64,000 bases of DNA from Treponema sp. (GTDB lineage Bacteria > Spirochaetota > Spirochaetia > Treponematales > Treponemataceae): assembly GCA_024691105.1 (NCBI GenBank), contig JAILNY010000121.1:16743-80742 (forward strand), in the 5' to 3' direction. Of the stretch, positions 28,454 to 38,945 are shown piece after piece (the first letter of the stretch is position 1; each line of letters starts with the position of its first letter). Position numbers and translations under genes: made by a program. The notes beneath the pieces are model-generated. The model saw nothing but the letters and a program-made list of their open reading frames with translations. It searched no databases and had not been told where the DNA came from.

Positions 28454-28488
28454 TAGCGTTTATAACAGGTAAATTACGGACAGACGCT

Positions 28489-28947
28489 ATGTTACGTGAT
28501 TTGATTAATATCAGCTCTGTAAATACCAATTTGCAGAGCACGAATAAAGATGAATTATTTGAAGAAATGACAGAAATGCTCGTTTCTCAAAATTCCGCTT
28601 TAAATAGAGACGAAGTTCTTGAGTCTTTATTGGTTAGAGAGAAAAAACTTTCTACCGGCATTGTTAAGGGAATTGCAATTCCTCATTCAATCAGTCCTGT
28701 AATTAAAAAGCCTGTTATTGCTATTGGTGTCAGCCGCGAGGGAATCGATTATGATTCTCTTGACGGTAAACCTGTACATGTTGTCGTTACGATTATTTTT
28801 CCTGCCAGCGACAATGTAAATCATCTTAAAATCATGCAATGCTTTGCTCATATTTTTAGTGATGAGCATTTTTATAAAACAGTCATGGAAAAAACTGATC
28901 CCTCTCATGTACTGAAGACCATTTTTTCTATTGAAGAAAGCCTGTAA
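28489..28947 (+). CDS. PTS IIA (fructose/nitrogen type) domain protein
   Basis: A 152-residue phosphocarrier of the EIIA-Fru/PtsN fold. The phospho-acceptor His is in GIAIPHS, after the family segment LLVREKKLSTGIVKG. It is a single domain, without EIIB or EIIC parts, so a regulatory role like PtsN is more likely than sugar uptake. The partner HPr-like proteins are not in the window. Confidence 0.88.
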   Translation: MLRDLINISSVNTNLQSTNKDELFEEMTEMLVSQNSALNRDEVLESLLVREKKLSTGIVKGIAIPHSISPVIKKPVIAIGVSREGIDYDSLDGKPVHVVVTIIFPASDNVNHLKIMQCFAHIFSDEHFYKTVMEKTDPSHVLKTIFSIEESL

Positions 28948-28960
28948 TTTAAAAAAATAA

Positions 28961-28990
28961 TTGGAAAAAAATCCAGTTGTGAGTTAAAAT
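28961..28990 (+). promoter_or_regulatory. Candidate promoter of the V-ATPase operon
   Basis: TTGGAA (28961-28966), an 18-bp spacer and TAAAAT (28985-28990), followed by a short leader and the GGAGG site before ATG 29017. Confidence 0.55.
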
Positions 28991-29016
28991 ATATTACAGA
29001 GCATCTGGAGGAAGAA

Positions 29017-29328
29017 ATGGCAGAGAGCGATTCGGATATTTTAACGCACTTACTTGAGGTAGAATCGGAGGCGGCTCTTCTTGTTGATAATGCAGAGACC
29101 GAAGCAGGCAAGAGAATCCTGGCTGCCAAAACTAAGGCTGACGAAGTTTTTCATTCACAATATCTTGATAAAGTAAAGGTCTTAGAAGACGACTATAATC
29201 AGAAAATTCAAAGCTATCAGAAAACTCATGACGAAAGTTTTGAGCAGTATAAAAATAATATAGAACAAAGCCAGAAAGACATAGGCGCTTTTGATGCGCT
29301 TATGAATAAAACGCTTTTTAATGCGTAA
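29017..29328 (+). CDS. V-type ATPase peripheral-stalk subunit (G/H type)
   Basis: A 103-residue helical protein that opens the V-ATPase operon. It is charged and coiled-coil-like throughout (AAKTKADEVFHSQYLDKVKVLEDD), as expected for the NtpF/AhaH stator subunit that pairs with subunit E. Assigned by position, length and composition rather than a sharp motif. GGAGG precedes the ATG. Confidence 0.72.
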   Translation: MAESDSDILTHLLEVESEAALLVDNAETEAGKRILAAKTKADEVFHSQYLDKVKVLEDDYNQKIQSYQKTHDESFEQYKNNIEQSQKDIGAFDALMNKTLFNA

Positions 29329-29339
29329 AGGCGGCATGT

Positions 29340-30341
29340 ATGGATCGAACCGGGGCTTCCTGTTACATATATGCAAAGGCAAGCGGAATGCTTGCAAAAT
29401 CCTACACAGGTCCAAATGCAAAAAAACTCTTTAATGCAAAGTCCTTACAGGAACTTTGGTCACTTCTTTTTGATGACGAAATGCCGTCTGTTCCGCAGAC
29501 TGTTCTTGCGCAGGTAATCGAAAAAAAATCTTACGAAAAATTTGTTGAAGAATACAATACTCTTTTGACCGCTTATTCAAAACCGGACGATGTGCTTGTC
29601 GAGCTTTTGCACTGGTTTGATTTTGAAAATCTAAAAAATGCCGGCGCGCTTCTTTCTACAGGTCACAGCGAAAAACTTGATTACACTTCGATAAAGCCGT
29701 TCAACCTTTTAAAATATGAACAGTGGCCTGATTTAGAAAAAATGACAGTCGGTACAGAGCTTGCCTGGTATAATAGACCGCCGCAGGTTTTTGAGCAGCA
29801 GGAGTTTTCCAACAGACTTGATATTCAATTCATAAAAAAAATATGGAAGGTTTCAGAAAAGCTTCCTGCAGCAGAAAAAAAAGCTGTACAGAAAATTATT
29901 GCCGAACGCTATTCTATGAAAAATATTCTTTGGGCAATGCGCTTAAAGGTGTATTATAATATGAGTAGTGACGAGATAAAAAATCGGCTTGTATTTTTAG
30001 AAGACAGAAAAAGCCGCTCTGATTTGTTTGCGAAAGAGGCATTGAAAATTCTTGATTTTAATGTTGATTCGTATGATGATTGGAGTAAGTGGCATTACGC
30101 TTTTCTTTTGAATTCAAGTGACGATTTAAGATTCTGGAAGCTTGATCCGCAGTTTGTTGAACAAAAGGTTTCGGACTTGTTTTATGTTCAGATGAAGCGC
30201 AATTTTCATCGTGAGCCGTTTACTGCAATGGTGATGGTAGCGTGGTTTTTTATTAAGATGCACGAGCTTGATAATATAAGAATGGTCACAGAAGCGATAA
30301 GGCTTAATGTTGATATAGAAGAAAGAGGTATAGATGGCTAG
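29340..30341 (+). CDS. V-type ATPase subunit C (AC39-like)
   Basis: A 333-residue helical subunit that links the central stalk to the rotor ring. The N-terminal YIYAKASGMLAKSYTG and the LSTGHSEKLDYTSIKPF segment fit the family. It overlaps the next gene by 8 bp. In this operon it lies before subunit I. Confidence 0.85.
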   Translation: MDRTGASCYIYAKASGMLAKSYTGPNAKKLFNAKSLQELWSLLFDDEMPSVPQTVLAQVIEKKSYEKFVEEYNTLLTAYSKPDDVLVELLHWFDFENLKNAGALLSTGHSEKLDYTSIKPFNLLKYEQWPDLEKMTVGTELAWYNRPPQVFEQQEFSNRLDIQFIKKIWKVSEKLPAAEKKAVQKIIAERYSMKNILWAMRLKVYYNMSSDEIKNRLVFLEDRKSRSDLFAKEALKILDFNVDSYDDWSKWHYAFLLNSSDDLRFWKLDPQFVEQKVSDLFYVQMKRNFHREPFTAMVMVAWFFIKMHELDNIRMVTEAIRLNVDIEERGIDG

Positions 30342-32325
30342 AACGACTCCTATGCGGCTTGTAGAACTTATGGTTCTAAAGCAGGATATTTCTAAAGTAC
30401 TTTCATATCTGGGAAGAAAGGCATGCTTTCAGTTTCAGACTTCGTTTGAAGATTCTGAAAATAAATCGCAGACCTCTTCTAATAAAGAACTCGAGCTTTA
30501 CAGACAGCTTGATCAGGTACGCGCATTTTTGACTTTGCCGGAATATTCCGGACCAATCGAAAAAACTACAATGCCTGAGCAGAGCGATTATATTCAGGTA
30601 CAGGGAATTCTTGACAGCATTAAAGAGCTTCAGGAAAAAACAGGCAAAGAATACGATGTAAATAAACGTGTCGAAGAAGCATACGATGAAGCAATAGCTT
30701 TTTCTAATCTTAAGGCAGCATATTCTGATCTGGAAAATCTTTCGTTTTTAACAATCCGTATCGGTAAAATAGATCCGGATGAATTTGATGAACTTAAATT
30801 TGATGTCGGAAGTCGCGCTATAGTTATTCCTCTTGGAGAATCAAAGTCGCGCATTCTTGCTGCCTCTTCTAAAAAAGGAAGGTTTGCACTTGATTCTGAA
30901 TTAAAGAAACATAATTTTGTTAATATTGAAGTGCCGGAGGATTTTAAAGGAATCCCTGATGATGTTCTTGAAGCCTTAAAAAAACAGAAAGAAGATTCTG
31001 ATGAAAAACTGAAGGGCTATGAAGACCAGCGTAAAAACTTTTGTGACACTCACAAGGATGTTATATACGATTTGCTTGGAAAGCTTTCTCTTGCAAGTCA
31101 GGTTTGCGCAACAGAAAATAAACTTGAAGCAACTAAACTTGTTTACAGAATTACAGGCTGGATTCCACTTGTTGATGCAGACAAGGTTCTCAAAGACTTG
31201 CAAGAAATTACAGAAGGCCGTATTGCAATCAGGGAGTATAAACCGGAAGAAGTTCCGAGTGTTATAAAAGGCAAAGAAAAAGTTCCTGTAGAATTGAAAC
31301 ACGGAAAATTTGTCTCAAGCTTTAAGAGAATGATTTTTAGTTACGGCTCACCTGTTTACGGAACTGTTGACCCGACGCCGTTTGTTGCATTGTTCTTTAC
31401 GATTTTGTTTGGAATTATGTTTGGCGATGCAGGTCAGGGACTTATATTTTTGTTAGTAGGAATTTTGATGGCATGCAAAGTAATAAAAGTCGGTGGCTGG
31501 AATAAGTTTGCTCCGATTTTTATGGCCATCGGTTGTACCAGTATGATAATGGGAATTTTAACCGGTGAGTTTTTTGCAAACGAAACACTGTTGATTCCTG
31601 TTTCAAGATTTTTGACCGGTTTATTTGGAGAACCGCGCGACCAGATTTTGCATATGATGCCAAGCTCGGATCCTCATTCTATTTTGAACATGTTTAAGTT
31701 TTTTGGTTTTTCAGTTGCTGTCGGTTTTCTTATCAACTCAACGGGACTTATTATTAACATCATAAATAATATTTATAAAAAGCATCCTGGTCGCGCGTTG
31801 TTTGGCAAGAACGGACTTTGCGGTGCGGTGTTCTTCTGGTATGTGATAATTTTTGTTGTACGCATTTTCTTGTTTAAGCACGAGATTCATATGTATGACT
31901 GGATTGTAATTGGCGTAAGCCTTTTTGGTGCAGCCTTTGGAGAACCTTTTGAACGCCTGCTTGACGGAGAACGCCCGGTATTAGAAAACGGTTTTGGGTC
32001 GGCTTTAATTTCGGGTGTGGTTGAATTGATAGAAGTAATAATCGGCTACATGTCAAATACGATAAGTTTTTTGCGTGTCGGTGCGTTTGCTTTTGCGCAT
32101 GCAGTTTTGGGTTATATCATTGCAAAGATGTGCGAGATTGCACCTGCTGCAGGTGCGGTTTTGATTTTGATTGTCGGTAATGCAATTGTTGTTGTACTTG
32201 AAGGAATGATTGTTGCAATTCAGGTTATCCGTTTGCAGTATTATGAGTTCTTCTCTAAATTCTTTAACGAAACAGGACGTGAGTTTAAGCCTTATGCTTT
32301 TACAAGTGTTCCTGAAATAAAATAA
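30334..32325 (+). CDS. V-type ATPase subunit I
   Basis: Subunit I forms the stator channel beside the rotor ring. The 663-residue product has a cytoplasmic coiled-coil N-terminal half (to about residue 330) and a C-terminal half with 7-8 membrane segments (for example FVALFFTILFGIMFGDAGQGL and NTISFLRVGAFAFAHAVLGYII). The conserved Arg in FLRVGAFA is the family's ion-channel residue. Confidence 0.94.
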   Translation: MARTTPMRLVELMVLKQDISKVLSYLGRKACFQFQTSFEDSENKSQTSSNKELELYRQLDQVRAFLTLPEYSGPIEKTTMPEQSDYIQVQGILDSIKELQEKTGKEYDVNKRVEEAYDEAIAFSNLKAAYSDLENLSFLTIRIGKIDPDEFDELKFDVGSRAIVIPLGESKSRILAASSKKGRFALDSELKKHNFVNIEVPEDFKGIPDDVLEALKKQKEDSDEKLKGYEDQRKNFCDTHKDVIYDLLGKLSLASQVCATENKLEATKLVYRITGWIPLVDADKVLKDLQEITEGRIAIREYKPEEVPSVIKGKEKVPVELKHGKFVSSFKRMIFSYGSPVYGTVDPTPFVALFFTILFGIMFGDAGQGLIFLLVGILMACKVIKVGGWNKFAPIFMAIGCTSMIMGILTGEFFANETLLIPVSRFLTGLFGEPRDQILHMMPSSDPHSILNMFKFFGFSVAVGFLINSTGLIINIINNIYKKHPGRALFGKNGLCGAVFFWYVIIFVVRIFLFKHEIHMYDWIVIGVSLFGAAFGEPFERLLDGERPVLENGFGSALISGVVELIEVIIGYMSNTISFLRVGAFAFAHAVLGYIIAKMCEIAPAAGAVLILIVGNAIVVVLEGMIVAIQVIRLQYYEFFSKFFNETGREFKPYAFTSVPEIK

Positions 32326-32374
32326 AAAATATCTTGTGCAAAAAAAAATTGCGCAGAGTTTACAGGAGTTTTAT

Positions 32375-32704
32375 ATGAATAAGAAAATTTTTGTTTTAAT
32401 GTCGTTCCTTGCGATTTTTGGAATTGCAGGATTGTTTGCTCAGGAAGAAACTGCTTCTGCTGAAGAAACACAAGTTGTTAAGCAGGCAGATAATTCACAG
32501 GCATTTAAGTACATTGCTGCAGGTATTGCAGTAGGTCTTGCATGTATCGCAGGTGGTAGTGCAGTTGGAAAAATCGGTGCTGCCGCAATGGGTGCCATGA
32601 GCGAAAACGCAGAGCTTTCTGGAAAGGCTCTTCCATTTGTTGGACTTGCTGAAGGTATCTGTCTCTGGGGATTCCTTGTTGCTTTGTTGATTATTATTCT
32701 TTAG
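32375..32704 (+). CDS. V-type ATPase rotor subunit K (two-helix form)
   Basis: The proteolipid of the ion-translocating ring. The 109-residue product begins with a signal-peptide-like segment (MNKKIFVLMSFLAIFGIAG) ending near AQEE, then a linker, then two membrane helices. The conserved ion-binding Glu lies in GLAEGICLWG of the last helix. This is one hairpin, while the Enterococcus-type K has two; Thermus also has a two-helix ring subunit. ATG 32375 is chosen because AGGAG precedes it. Confidence 0.88.
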   Translation: MNKKIFVLMSFLAIFGIAGLFAQEETASAEETQVVKQADNSQAFKYIAAGIAVGLACIAGGSAVGKIGAAAMGAMSENAELSGKALPFVGLAEGICLWGFLVALLIIIL

Positions 32705-32728
32705 TGTCCTCATATTTACGAGGTTGTT

Positions 32729-33064
32729 TTGGAATATTTTATTATCGGTGAGCGTGAACTTGTTCTTGCTTTTGCACTTGTCGGCGTAAAAGGTGCCTAT
32801 GCTTCTAACAGAACTCAGGCACTTGATGCGTTTAACAAAGTAACAGGACAGTCAGGACTTGTGTCTGCTCAATTAAGTTCGGGTCTTCCTAAGGTTCTCA
32901 TTTTGACAGAAGATGTTTCTGTCATGCTTGAAGATGAAGTAAAAAAATGGCAGCTTGGAGGAAGGTATCCGCTTATTGTAGAAATTCCTGGACTTGCAGG
33001 AAAAATTGCCGGAAAGAAATCTTTAACGGATTCAATCCGCGAAGCTGTTGGAATTAGAGTTTAG
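32729..33064 (+). CDS. V-type ATPase subunit F
   Basis: A 111-residue Rossmann-like subunit of the central stalk. The sequence FIIGERELVLAFALVGVKG is the family N-terminus and VEIPG is in the central strand. It begins at TTG 32729, with GAGG about 8 bp upstream. Confidence 0.88.
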   Translation: MEYFIIGERELVLAFALVGVKGAYASNRTQALDAFNKVTGQSGLVSAQLSSGLPKVLILTEDVSVMLEDEVKKWQLGGRYPLIVEIPGLAGKIAGKKSLTDSIREAVGIRV

Positions 33065-33101
33065 TCTGGATTTTTATAAATCCGGAAAAAGGAAATAATT
33101 T

Positions 33102-33749
33102 ATGGAAGAACTTAGATCGACTGATGTTCTTGAAAAAGAAATTCAAAATGATGCAAGAATAAAAGCCGCAAAGATACTTGAAGATGCAGAGCTTCAGTGC
33201 CAGCAGGTTATGGCAGGTGTTGACTTACGTCTTGAAAATGCATTGGAAGAGCGCAAAGCATATTATGATCACAAGTTTGAGCTTTTTAAAAATAATCTTG
33301 ACTCAAGCCTTCCGCTTGAAAAATCAAGATTTCTTGTTTCGTACATAAGTTCTTCTATTTCAAATTCAATAAATGAATTCTTAAAAAAACTAAATCAATC
33401 CGAGCGGCTTTTGCTTGTACTTTCTATGCTTAAGCAGTTTGATTTAGATTCAAATAAAAATTTAAGTGAATCAATTTTTGATGCAAATGTTTATGGCTTT
33501 GAATTAAATTCAGCAAAAAAAGAACTTGAAAAAACAAATTTAAAAATTAAAGATGTTTCATCGATTGATTTTGCAAAGACAAACGAAGAGGCAATTGATG
33601 GAATTGAAATTCACGAAGGAATAATTCTTGTTTCAGAAAATACCGGTGTAAAAATAAGACTTACACTTGAGCAGTATGTTTCTGAATTGATTGATAAAAA
33701 ACGAAGTGAACTGGCCACTACTTTATTTGGCGGGAGGCTTCCAGAATGA
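33102..33749 (+). CDS. V-type ATPase subunit E
   Basis: Peripheral-stalk subunit, 215 residues. A long helical N-terminal part ([17 protein letters not shown]) is followed by an alpha/beta C-terminal domain that binds the A3B3 head. Its last residues run into the atpA start with a 4-bp overlap. Assigned by order and composition. Confidence 0.8.
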   Translation: MEELRSTDVLEKEIQNDARIKAAKILEDAELQCQQVMAGVDLRLENALEERKAYYDHKFELFKNNLDSSLPLEKSRFLVSYISSSISNSINEFLKKLNQSERLLLVLSMLKQFDLDSNKNLSESIFDANVYGFELNSAKKELEKTNLKIKDVSSIDFAKTNEEAIDGIEIHEGIILVSENTGVKIRLTLEQYVSELIDKKRSELATTLFGGRLPE

Positions 33750-35521
33750 TTGAAGGAAAAATAACACGCATCTCTGGTCCTATTGTTTATGCCGAAGGAC
33801 TTGAAGGCTGCGGTCTTTATGATGTAGTAAATGTCGGAAAAAATAAACTCATCGGTGAGATTATCCGCCAGAACAAGGGTAAGGCGGTTATTCAGGTTTA
33901 CGAAGACGATACCGGTATGCAGATTGGCGAAACCGTTGAATGTACCGAGGCGCCGCTTTCTTTAAAACTTGGACCAGGACTTGTCGGTACTATTTACGAT
34001 GGTATTCAGCGACCGCTAAAAGAAATGTTTGAAGACAAAGGTGCTTTTTTACTGCCGGGACAGAGAACTACTCCAATCGATGATAAAAAAGAATGGGAGT
34101 TTAAAGCGGCGCCGGAGATGCACTCTGGGAGTCAGATTGCACCGGGCGCGGTTTTAGGAACTGTTCAGGAATCTGCATCGATTTTGCATTCGATAATGAT
34201 TCCGCCTTATATCAAAGGAAAGACTTTAAAAACTTTTAAGGGAAACGGATCTTATACTGTTGATGATGTAATTGCGACAACAGAGCTTGATGAAGAAATA
34301 AAATTAAGTCAGTACTGGCCGGTACGAAAACCGCGCCCGTATTCAGCTAAGCTTGGGGTTACAGAGCCGCTTTTGACAGGACAGCGCGTAATCGATGTAT
34401 TCTTTCCTCTTTCTAAAGGTGGAACAGCTGCAATTCCTGGCGGCTTTGGTACAGGAAAAACAATGACACAGCACGCGGTTGCAAAATGGTGCGATGCAGA
34501 TTTGATTATCTACATCGGATGCGGCGAGCGCGGTAACGAAATGACTGACGTATTAACCGAGTTCCCTGAGCTTATCGACCCGCGCACAGGCCGCTCTCTT
34601 ATGGAGCGCACGATATTAATTGCAAATACCTCTAACATGCCGGTTGCGGCGCGCGAAGTTTCGCTTTATTCAGGAATTACTCTTGCAGAATACTACCGCG
34701 ATATGGGAATGGCCGTTGCTATTATGGCAGACTCGACTTCGCGCTGGGCGGAGGCTTTGCGCGAGCTTTCCGGTCGTATGGAAGAAATGCCTGCAGAAGA
34801 AGGATTCCCTGCGTATTTACCGACGCGCCTTGCTGAGTTTTACGAGAGAGCAGGTCGTGTAACTTCGCTATGCAATAAAGAAGGAAGTGTTTCTGTAATC
34901 GGCGCCGTCTCTCCACCGGGAGGCGACTTTTCTGAACCGGTAACTCAGCATACAAAACGCTTTATCAGATGCTTTTGGGCGCTTGACCGCGAACTTGCAA
35001 ATGCGCGACATTATCCTGCAATCAGCTGGATAGATTCATATTCTGAATATGCCGAAGAAGTAAAAGAGTGGTGGGCAAAAACCAGTCCTGAATGGGCAGA
35101 GGTAAGAGGCCGCGCTCTTGCTCTTTTGAACAGCGAGAAAAAGCTTGAACAGATTGTTCGTCTTATCGGTCCTGATGCATTGCCGGAATCTGAACGGCTT
35201 GTTCTTGTTGTTTCTGATATGATGAAGAATGGATTTTTACAGCAGAACGCATTTGATAAAAACGATGCTTATTGTTCTGTAGAAAAACAGATTAAGATTC
35301 TTGTGCTCATGGTAAAATTTTATGACCGTGCGCTTGCAGTTGTTAAAGCCGGTGCACCGCTTTCTAAGGTTATTGAACTTGAGTGCCGCGAAAAAATTGT
35401 AAGAATCAAGTCAAATATTGCAAATGACGAAATAGAAAAAATTAACGAAATCGAAAATCTTCTTGAGCAGGATTTTGATGCGCTTGAACGTATTTATAAA
35501 GTATCGGAGGCAGCTGTATGA
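33746..35521 (+). CDS. V-type ATPase catalytic subunit A
   Basis: The catalytic nucleotide-binding subunit. Length is 591 residues. Walker A GGFGTGKT sits near residue 230 and [22 protein letters not shown] is the conserved A-subunit segment. There is an insertion before the nucleotide-binding domain, as usual for subunit A. The 4-bp overlap with atpB indicates coupling. Confidence 0.97.
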   Translation: MIEGKITRISGPIVYAEGLEGCGLYDVVNVGKNKLIGEIIRQNKGKAVIQVYEDDTGMQIGETVECTEAPLSLKLGPGLVGTIYDGIQRPLKEMFEDKGAFLLPGQRTTPIDDKKEWEFKAAPEMHSGSQIAPGAVLGTVQESASILHSIMIPPYIKGKTLKTFKGNGSYTVDDVIATTELDEEIKLSQYWPVRKPRPYSAKLGVTEPLLTGQRVIDVFFPLSKGGTAAIPGGFGTGKTMTQHAVAKWCDADLIIYIGCGERGNEMTDVLTEFPELIDPRTGRSLMERTILIANTSNMPVAAREVSLYSGITLAEYYRDMGMAVAIMADSTSRWAEALRELSGRMEEMPAEEGFPAYLPTRLAEFYERAGRVTSLCNKEGSVSVIGAVSPPGGDFSEPVTQHTKRFIRCFWALDRELANARHYPAISWIDSYSEYAEEVKEWWAKTSPEWAEVRGRALALLNSEKKLEQIVRLIGPDALPESERLVLVVSDMMKNGFLQQNAFDKNDAYCSVEKQIKILVLMVKFYDRALAVVKAGAPLSKVIELECREKIVRIKSNIANDEIEKINEIENLLEQDFDALERIYKVSEAAV

Positions 35522-36945
35522 AAGGCGTAGAATACTGCGGTGTAAAATCTGTTGATGGACCGATTGTCATTGTTAAGCGCTCTGAAAATGTTTCGTTTAA
35601 CGAGACTGTTTATGTACGAGATCGTTTTGGCCAAAAGCGCACTGGTCGTGTAATTGATTTGTCAGAAGAAGCATGTGTTGTACAGATTTTTGGAAGCACA
35701 ACAGGAATTGACCTTGAGTCAAGTACGATTGAATTTTTAGAGGAACCGCTTGAATTAAGAGTTGGGCCGGATCTGCTCGGAAGAATTTTTAATGGACTTG
35801 GAGAACCTATCGATGGATTTCCGCCAATTATTTCTTCAAACAAAATCAATGTAAACGGAAACCCGATCAATCCTTATGCCCGCATTTATCCGCGTGACTT
35901 TATCCAGACAGGTATCTCTTCTATCGACGGAATGAATACCTTGATCCGTGGACAAAAACTTCCGATCTTTTCGGGGAACGGACTTCCGCATAACAGACTC
36001 GCCGCGCAGATTATACGTCAGGCGCGTCTTAAATCAAGTGATGACCAGTTTGTAATGGTTTTTGCCGGCATGGGTATTAAATACGATGTCGCACGATTTT
36101 TCCGTGACACGTTTGAAGAATCGGGTGTACTTTCAAAAGTTGTAATGTTTCAATCGCTGGCAGACGCGCCGTCAATTGAACGCATTATTACGCCTCGCTG
36201 TGCTTTAACTGCAGCCGAGTATCTTGCGTACGAAAAAGGAATGCATGTACTTGTTGTAATGACAGATATGACAAACTACTGCGAGGCGCTTCGCGAAATT
36301 TCTACAACGCGCGGCGAGGTTCCTGGTCGTAAAGGATATCCTGGTTATTTGTATTCAGACCTTGCAGAGCTTTACGAGCGTGCAGGACGCATAAAGGGCA
36401 GCGAGGGATCTATTACGCAGATTCCAATTTTGACAATGCCAAATGATGACATCTCTCACCCGATTCCTGACCTTACAGGTTATATTACAGAAGGTCAGAT
36501 TGTTCTTGACCGTGAGCTGTCGCAAAAAGGAATGTATCCTCCGGTTGCGGGACTTCCTTCTCTCAGCCGTCTTATGAAGGACGGAATTGGTGTTGCATCT
36601 GATGGTCGTGTTATGACGCGCGAGGATCATGCAAATTTTTCAAGTCAGCTTTTTGCGTCTTATTCAAAAGTAAAGTCAATCCGAAACCTTGCGGCAATTA
36701 TCGGAGAAGAAGAGCTTTCGACATTGGATAAAATGTATCTGCGTTTTGGCGAAGCGCTTGAAAGAGATTTCTTTTCGCAGGGTGAATATGAAAACCGTTC
36801 AATCGAGCAGACTCTTGATATCGGATGGAAGACTTTAAAGCTTTTGCCAAGAGAAGAGCTTGTTCGTATTAAGCCAGAGTTCATAGAAAAATATCTTCCA
36901 AAGGATGAAGAGATTGAATCTGGAATTATAAAGATTAAGGAATAA
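35518..36945 (+). CDS. V-type ATPase regulatory subunit B
   Basis: The non-catalytic nucleotide-binding subunit, 475 residues. In place of a P-loop it has [16 protein letters not shown], which is normal for subunit [22 protein letters not shown] is the conserved family segment. Confidence 0.97.
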   Translation: MKGVEYCGVKSVDGPIVIVKRSENVSFNETVYVRDRFGQKRTGRVIDLSEEACVVQIFGSTTGIDLESSTIEFLEEPLELRVGPDLLGRIFNGLGEPIDGFPPIISSNKINVNGNPINPYARIYPRDFIQTGISSIDGMNTLIRGQKLPIFSGNGLPHNRLAAQIIRQARLKSSDDQFVMVFAGMGIKYDVARFFRDTFEESGVLSKVVMFQSLADAPSIERIITPRCALTAAEYLAYEKGMHVLVVMTDMTNYCEALREISTTRGEVPGRKGYPGYLYSDLAELYERAGRIKGSEGSITQIPILTMPNDDISHPIPDLTGYITEGQIVLDRELSQKGMYPPVAGLPSLSRLMKDGIGVASDGRVMTREDHANFSSQLFASYSKVKSIRNLAAIIGEEELSTLDKMYLRFGEALERDFFSQGEYENRSIEQTLDIGWKTLKLLPREELVRIKPEFIEKYLPKDEEIESGIIKIKE

Positions 36946-36963
36946 CCAGAGAGTTAATGTTTT

Positions 36964-37587
36964 ATGGCAAAGTTGAATATCGCTCCGACAAAGTCAAACC
37001 TTCTCACAATGAAAGACCAGCTTTCGATTTCTAAAAGCGGATATGACCTTCTGGAACAAAAGCGTGAGATTCTTGTTATGGAACTTATGCACATGGTTGA
37101 TAAGGTAAAGCTTTTGGAGCAGAAGATTGATGAACTGATTGAAAAAGCCTATCCTGCCTTAAAAAAAATGCTGATGCAGTTTGGCGGTGACAGAGTTGAA
37201 CAGATTTCTAATGCCGTAAAATATGACTATTCAATGATAGAACGTTCGATAACAATTGGTGGAATGACGTTCCCGACAATCGATGTTAATCTTCCGGAAA
37301 AGCAGCTGTTCTATTCTTTTATGGGAACTTCTTCTTCTTGTGATGAAACTATTTCTTATTTTTTTGAACTGTTAAAACTTTTAACCGAGATGGCTTCAAT
37401 CCGGACTATTGTCTGGCGACTTGCCGGAGAAGTTAAAAAAACACAGCGTCGTGTAAATGCGCTTGATAAAATGGTAATTCCACAGACACAAGATACTGTA
37501 CGATATATTGAAAGTGTTCTTGAAGAACGCGAGCGTGAAAATGTGTTTGTTCTTAAATCGCTGAAAGGGCGAAAAGAAAAAGAGTAA
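36964..37587 (+). CDS. V-type ATPase subunit D
   Basis: Central rotor shaft, 207 residues, mostly one long antiparallel coiled coil. IAPTKSNLLTMKDQLSISKSGYDLLEQKREIL is the family N-terminus (shown in part), and RRVNALDKMVIPQ near residue 165 is the conserved C-terminal helix. It is the last V-ATPase gene here. Confidence 0.95.
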   Translation: MAKLNIAPTKSNLLTMKDQLSISKSGYDLLEQKREILVMELMHMVDKVKLLEQKIDELIEKAYPALKKMLMQFGGDRVEQISNAVKYDYSMIERSITIGGMTFPTIDVNLPEKQLFYSFMGTSSSCDETISYFFELLKLLTEMASIRTIVWRLAGEVKKTQRRVNALDKMVIPQTQDTVRYIESVLEERERENVFVLKSLKGRKEKE

Positions 37588-37618
37588 ATCAGCTAAACAC
37601 TCGTACAGGAGAAAAAAA

Positions 37619-38125
37619 GTGAAAAAGGAATTATATAAAAGTATTGTAGTTGCCGTAAACGGTTCTCAAAGTTCTATTCATGCTGCAATGTACGGAATTG
37701 TTCTTGCAAAAAAGAATAAGCTTAATTTGACCTTTGTTTATGTTGTTGATACTGCAACTATAAAACGACTTACACTTGGACATTTTTTAGTTTCAGAAGA
37801 AAGTTCAATGTACGAAAAAAATCTTGCAGTAGATGGTGAAAAATATCTTGATTATGTAATAAAGCTTGCTTCTGCAAAGGGTGTTAAATCAAGCGGCGAG
37901 CTTAGAAAAGGTTCTGTCTGCACAGAAGTTGTAAAATGTGTTCGTGAGAGAGAAGGCGACCTTTTGCTTTTAGGCGGTGAGAGTACAGTTCAGGCAAAAA
38001 CTTTTGCCTGGGAAAATACAAACAGTTCACTTTCGCTTGCTAACCGCGAAATAATTGCAAGTGCACCATGCTCTGTAATTATTGTAAAAGAAAGCGAAAT
38101 AGAAAATATTTACAGACAGCTTTAA
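37619..38125 (+). CDS. Universal stress protein (UspA-like)
   Basis: A 168-residue single-domain Usp. The N-terminal IVVAVNGSQSSIHAAMYGI and the C-terminal GDLLLLGGES ... APCSVIIVKE follow the fold. The ATP-binding GxxG-x9-GS/T signature is not intact, so it may not bind ATP. It begins at GTG 37619 with AGGAGA upstream, 31 bp after the V-ATPase operon, and may be co-transcribed. Confidence 0.85.
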   Translation: MKKELYKSIVVAVNGSQSSIHAAMYGIVLAKKNKLNLTFVYVVDTATIKRLTLGHFLVSEESSMYEKNLAVDGEKYLDYVIKLASAKGVKSSGELRKGSVCTEVVKCVREREGDLLLLGGESTVQAKTFAWENTNSSLSLANREIIASAPCSVIIVKESEIENIYRQL

Positions 38126-38146
38126 TTAAACGGAATTAATGTAAAA

Positions 38147-38908
38147 ATGGAAAATTATTACAAAATACTTGGCGTAAAACAAAATGCGAGTTTATCAGAA
38201 ATTCGCCGTGCTTACAGACAAAAAGTAAAAATACTTCATCCTGACAAAACAGGAACTCACGATACTTCAGAAGAATTTGCAAGGGTTGTACAGGCGTATA
38301 AAATTTTATCTGATCAGAAAAGCCGTTCTTTGTTTGATTCCTCACTATTTGCGCATGTTAAATTTTCGCGTAAGAGTGATAATTCTTTTGATTACAGAAA
38401 ATGGCTTTTGGCGCGCGAAGATCAGGAGTCCCGCGCAAAACTTATTTTCTTTGATTTAATGCATGACAGAGAAGATGATGCGGTTGCCGAGTTTAAGCGC
38501 ATGAATATGAATCATGCAGACTTTAGCTTAAAGCACTGGTTTACCCGCGAAGATTTTATGGACTATGGATTTATTTTGTCAGAAGAGCTTGTTTTGCGCG
38601 GGGAGTATTACGATGCTTTTTTACTGCTTGAACAGATTATCAGAATGGAATACAGTTACAATTATTTCAGGCTCTTTTTTCCGGAAGTGATTGCATTTAC
38701 AAAAAATATATTACGTACTAAACTTGACGGAGTTATAAATGACGAGCTTGCGCTGGATGCTTTAGAACGTGCCTTAGACTTAAATCTTGGTGCAAAAGAT
38801 GATGCGTTCTTTTTACAGCTTATGTCTCAGATTTATAAACGTATGGGCGATGAAACAACTGCGTTGATTTGCCTTGAAGAGTCTCAAAAGATTTTAAAAA
38901 ATGCATAA
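38147..38908 (+). CDS. J-domain protein with helical C-terminus
   Basis: An N-terminal J domain (residues 1-65) with the HPD motif (KILHPDKTG) that stimulates Hsp70 ATPase. The remaining 190 residues are helical and TPR-like; there is no Gly/Phe-rich linker or zinc finger, so it is a type III J protein rather than DnaJ. Its client and Hsp70 partner are not known. Confidence 0.88.
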   Translation: MENYYKILGVKQNASLSEIRRAYRQKVKILHPDKTGTHDTSEEFARVVQAYKILSDQKSRSLFDSSLFAHVKFSRKSDNSFDYRKWLLAREDQESRAKLIFFDLMHDREDDAVAEFKRMNMNHADFSLKHWFTREDFMDYGFILSEELVLRGEYYDAFLLLEQIIRMEYSYNYFRLFFPEVIAFTKNILRTKLDGVINDELALDALERALDLNLGAKDDAFFLQLMSQIYKRMGDETTALICLEESQKILKNA

Positions 38909-38945
38909 AAAAATACATAGGACAAAATGCAGCAAAGGGGAATAA

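Noticed and set aside
28969..29016. Second promoter or gene between the PTS IIA and V-ATPase genes
   Set aside because: The interval is short and AT-rich; only one promoter-like pair and the ribosome-binding site are supported.
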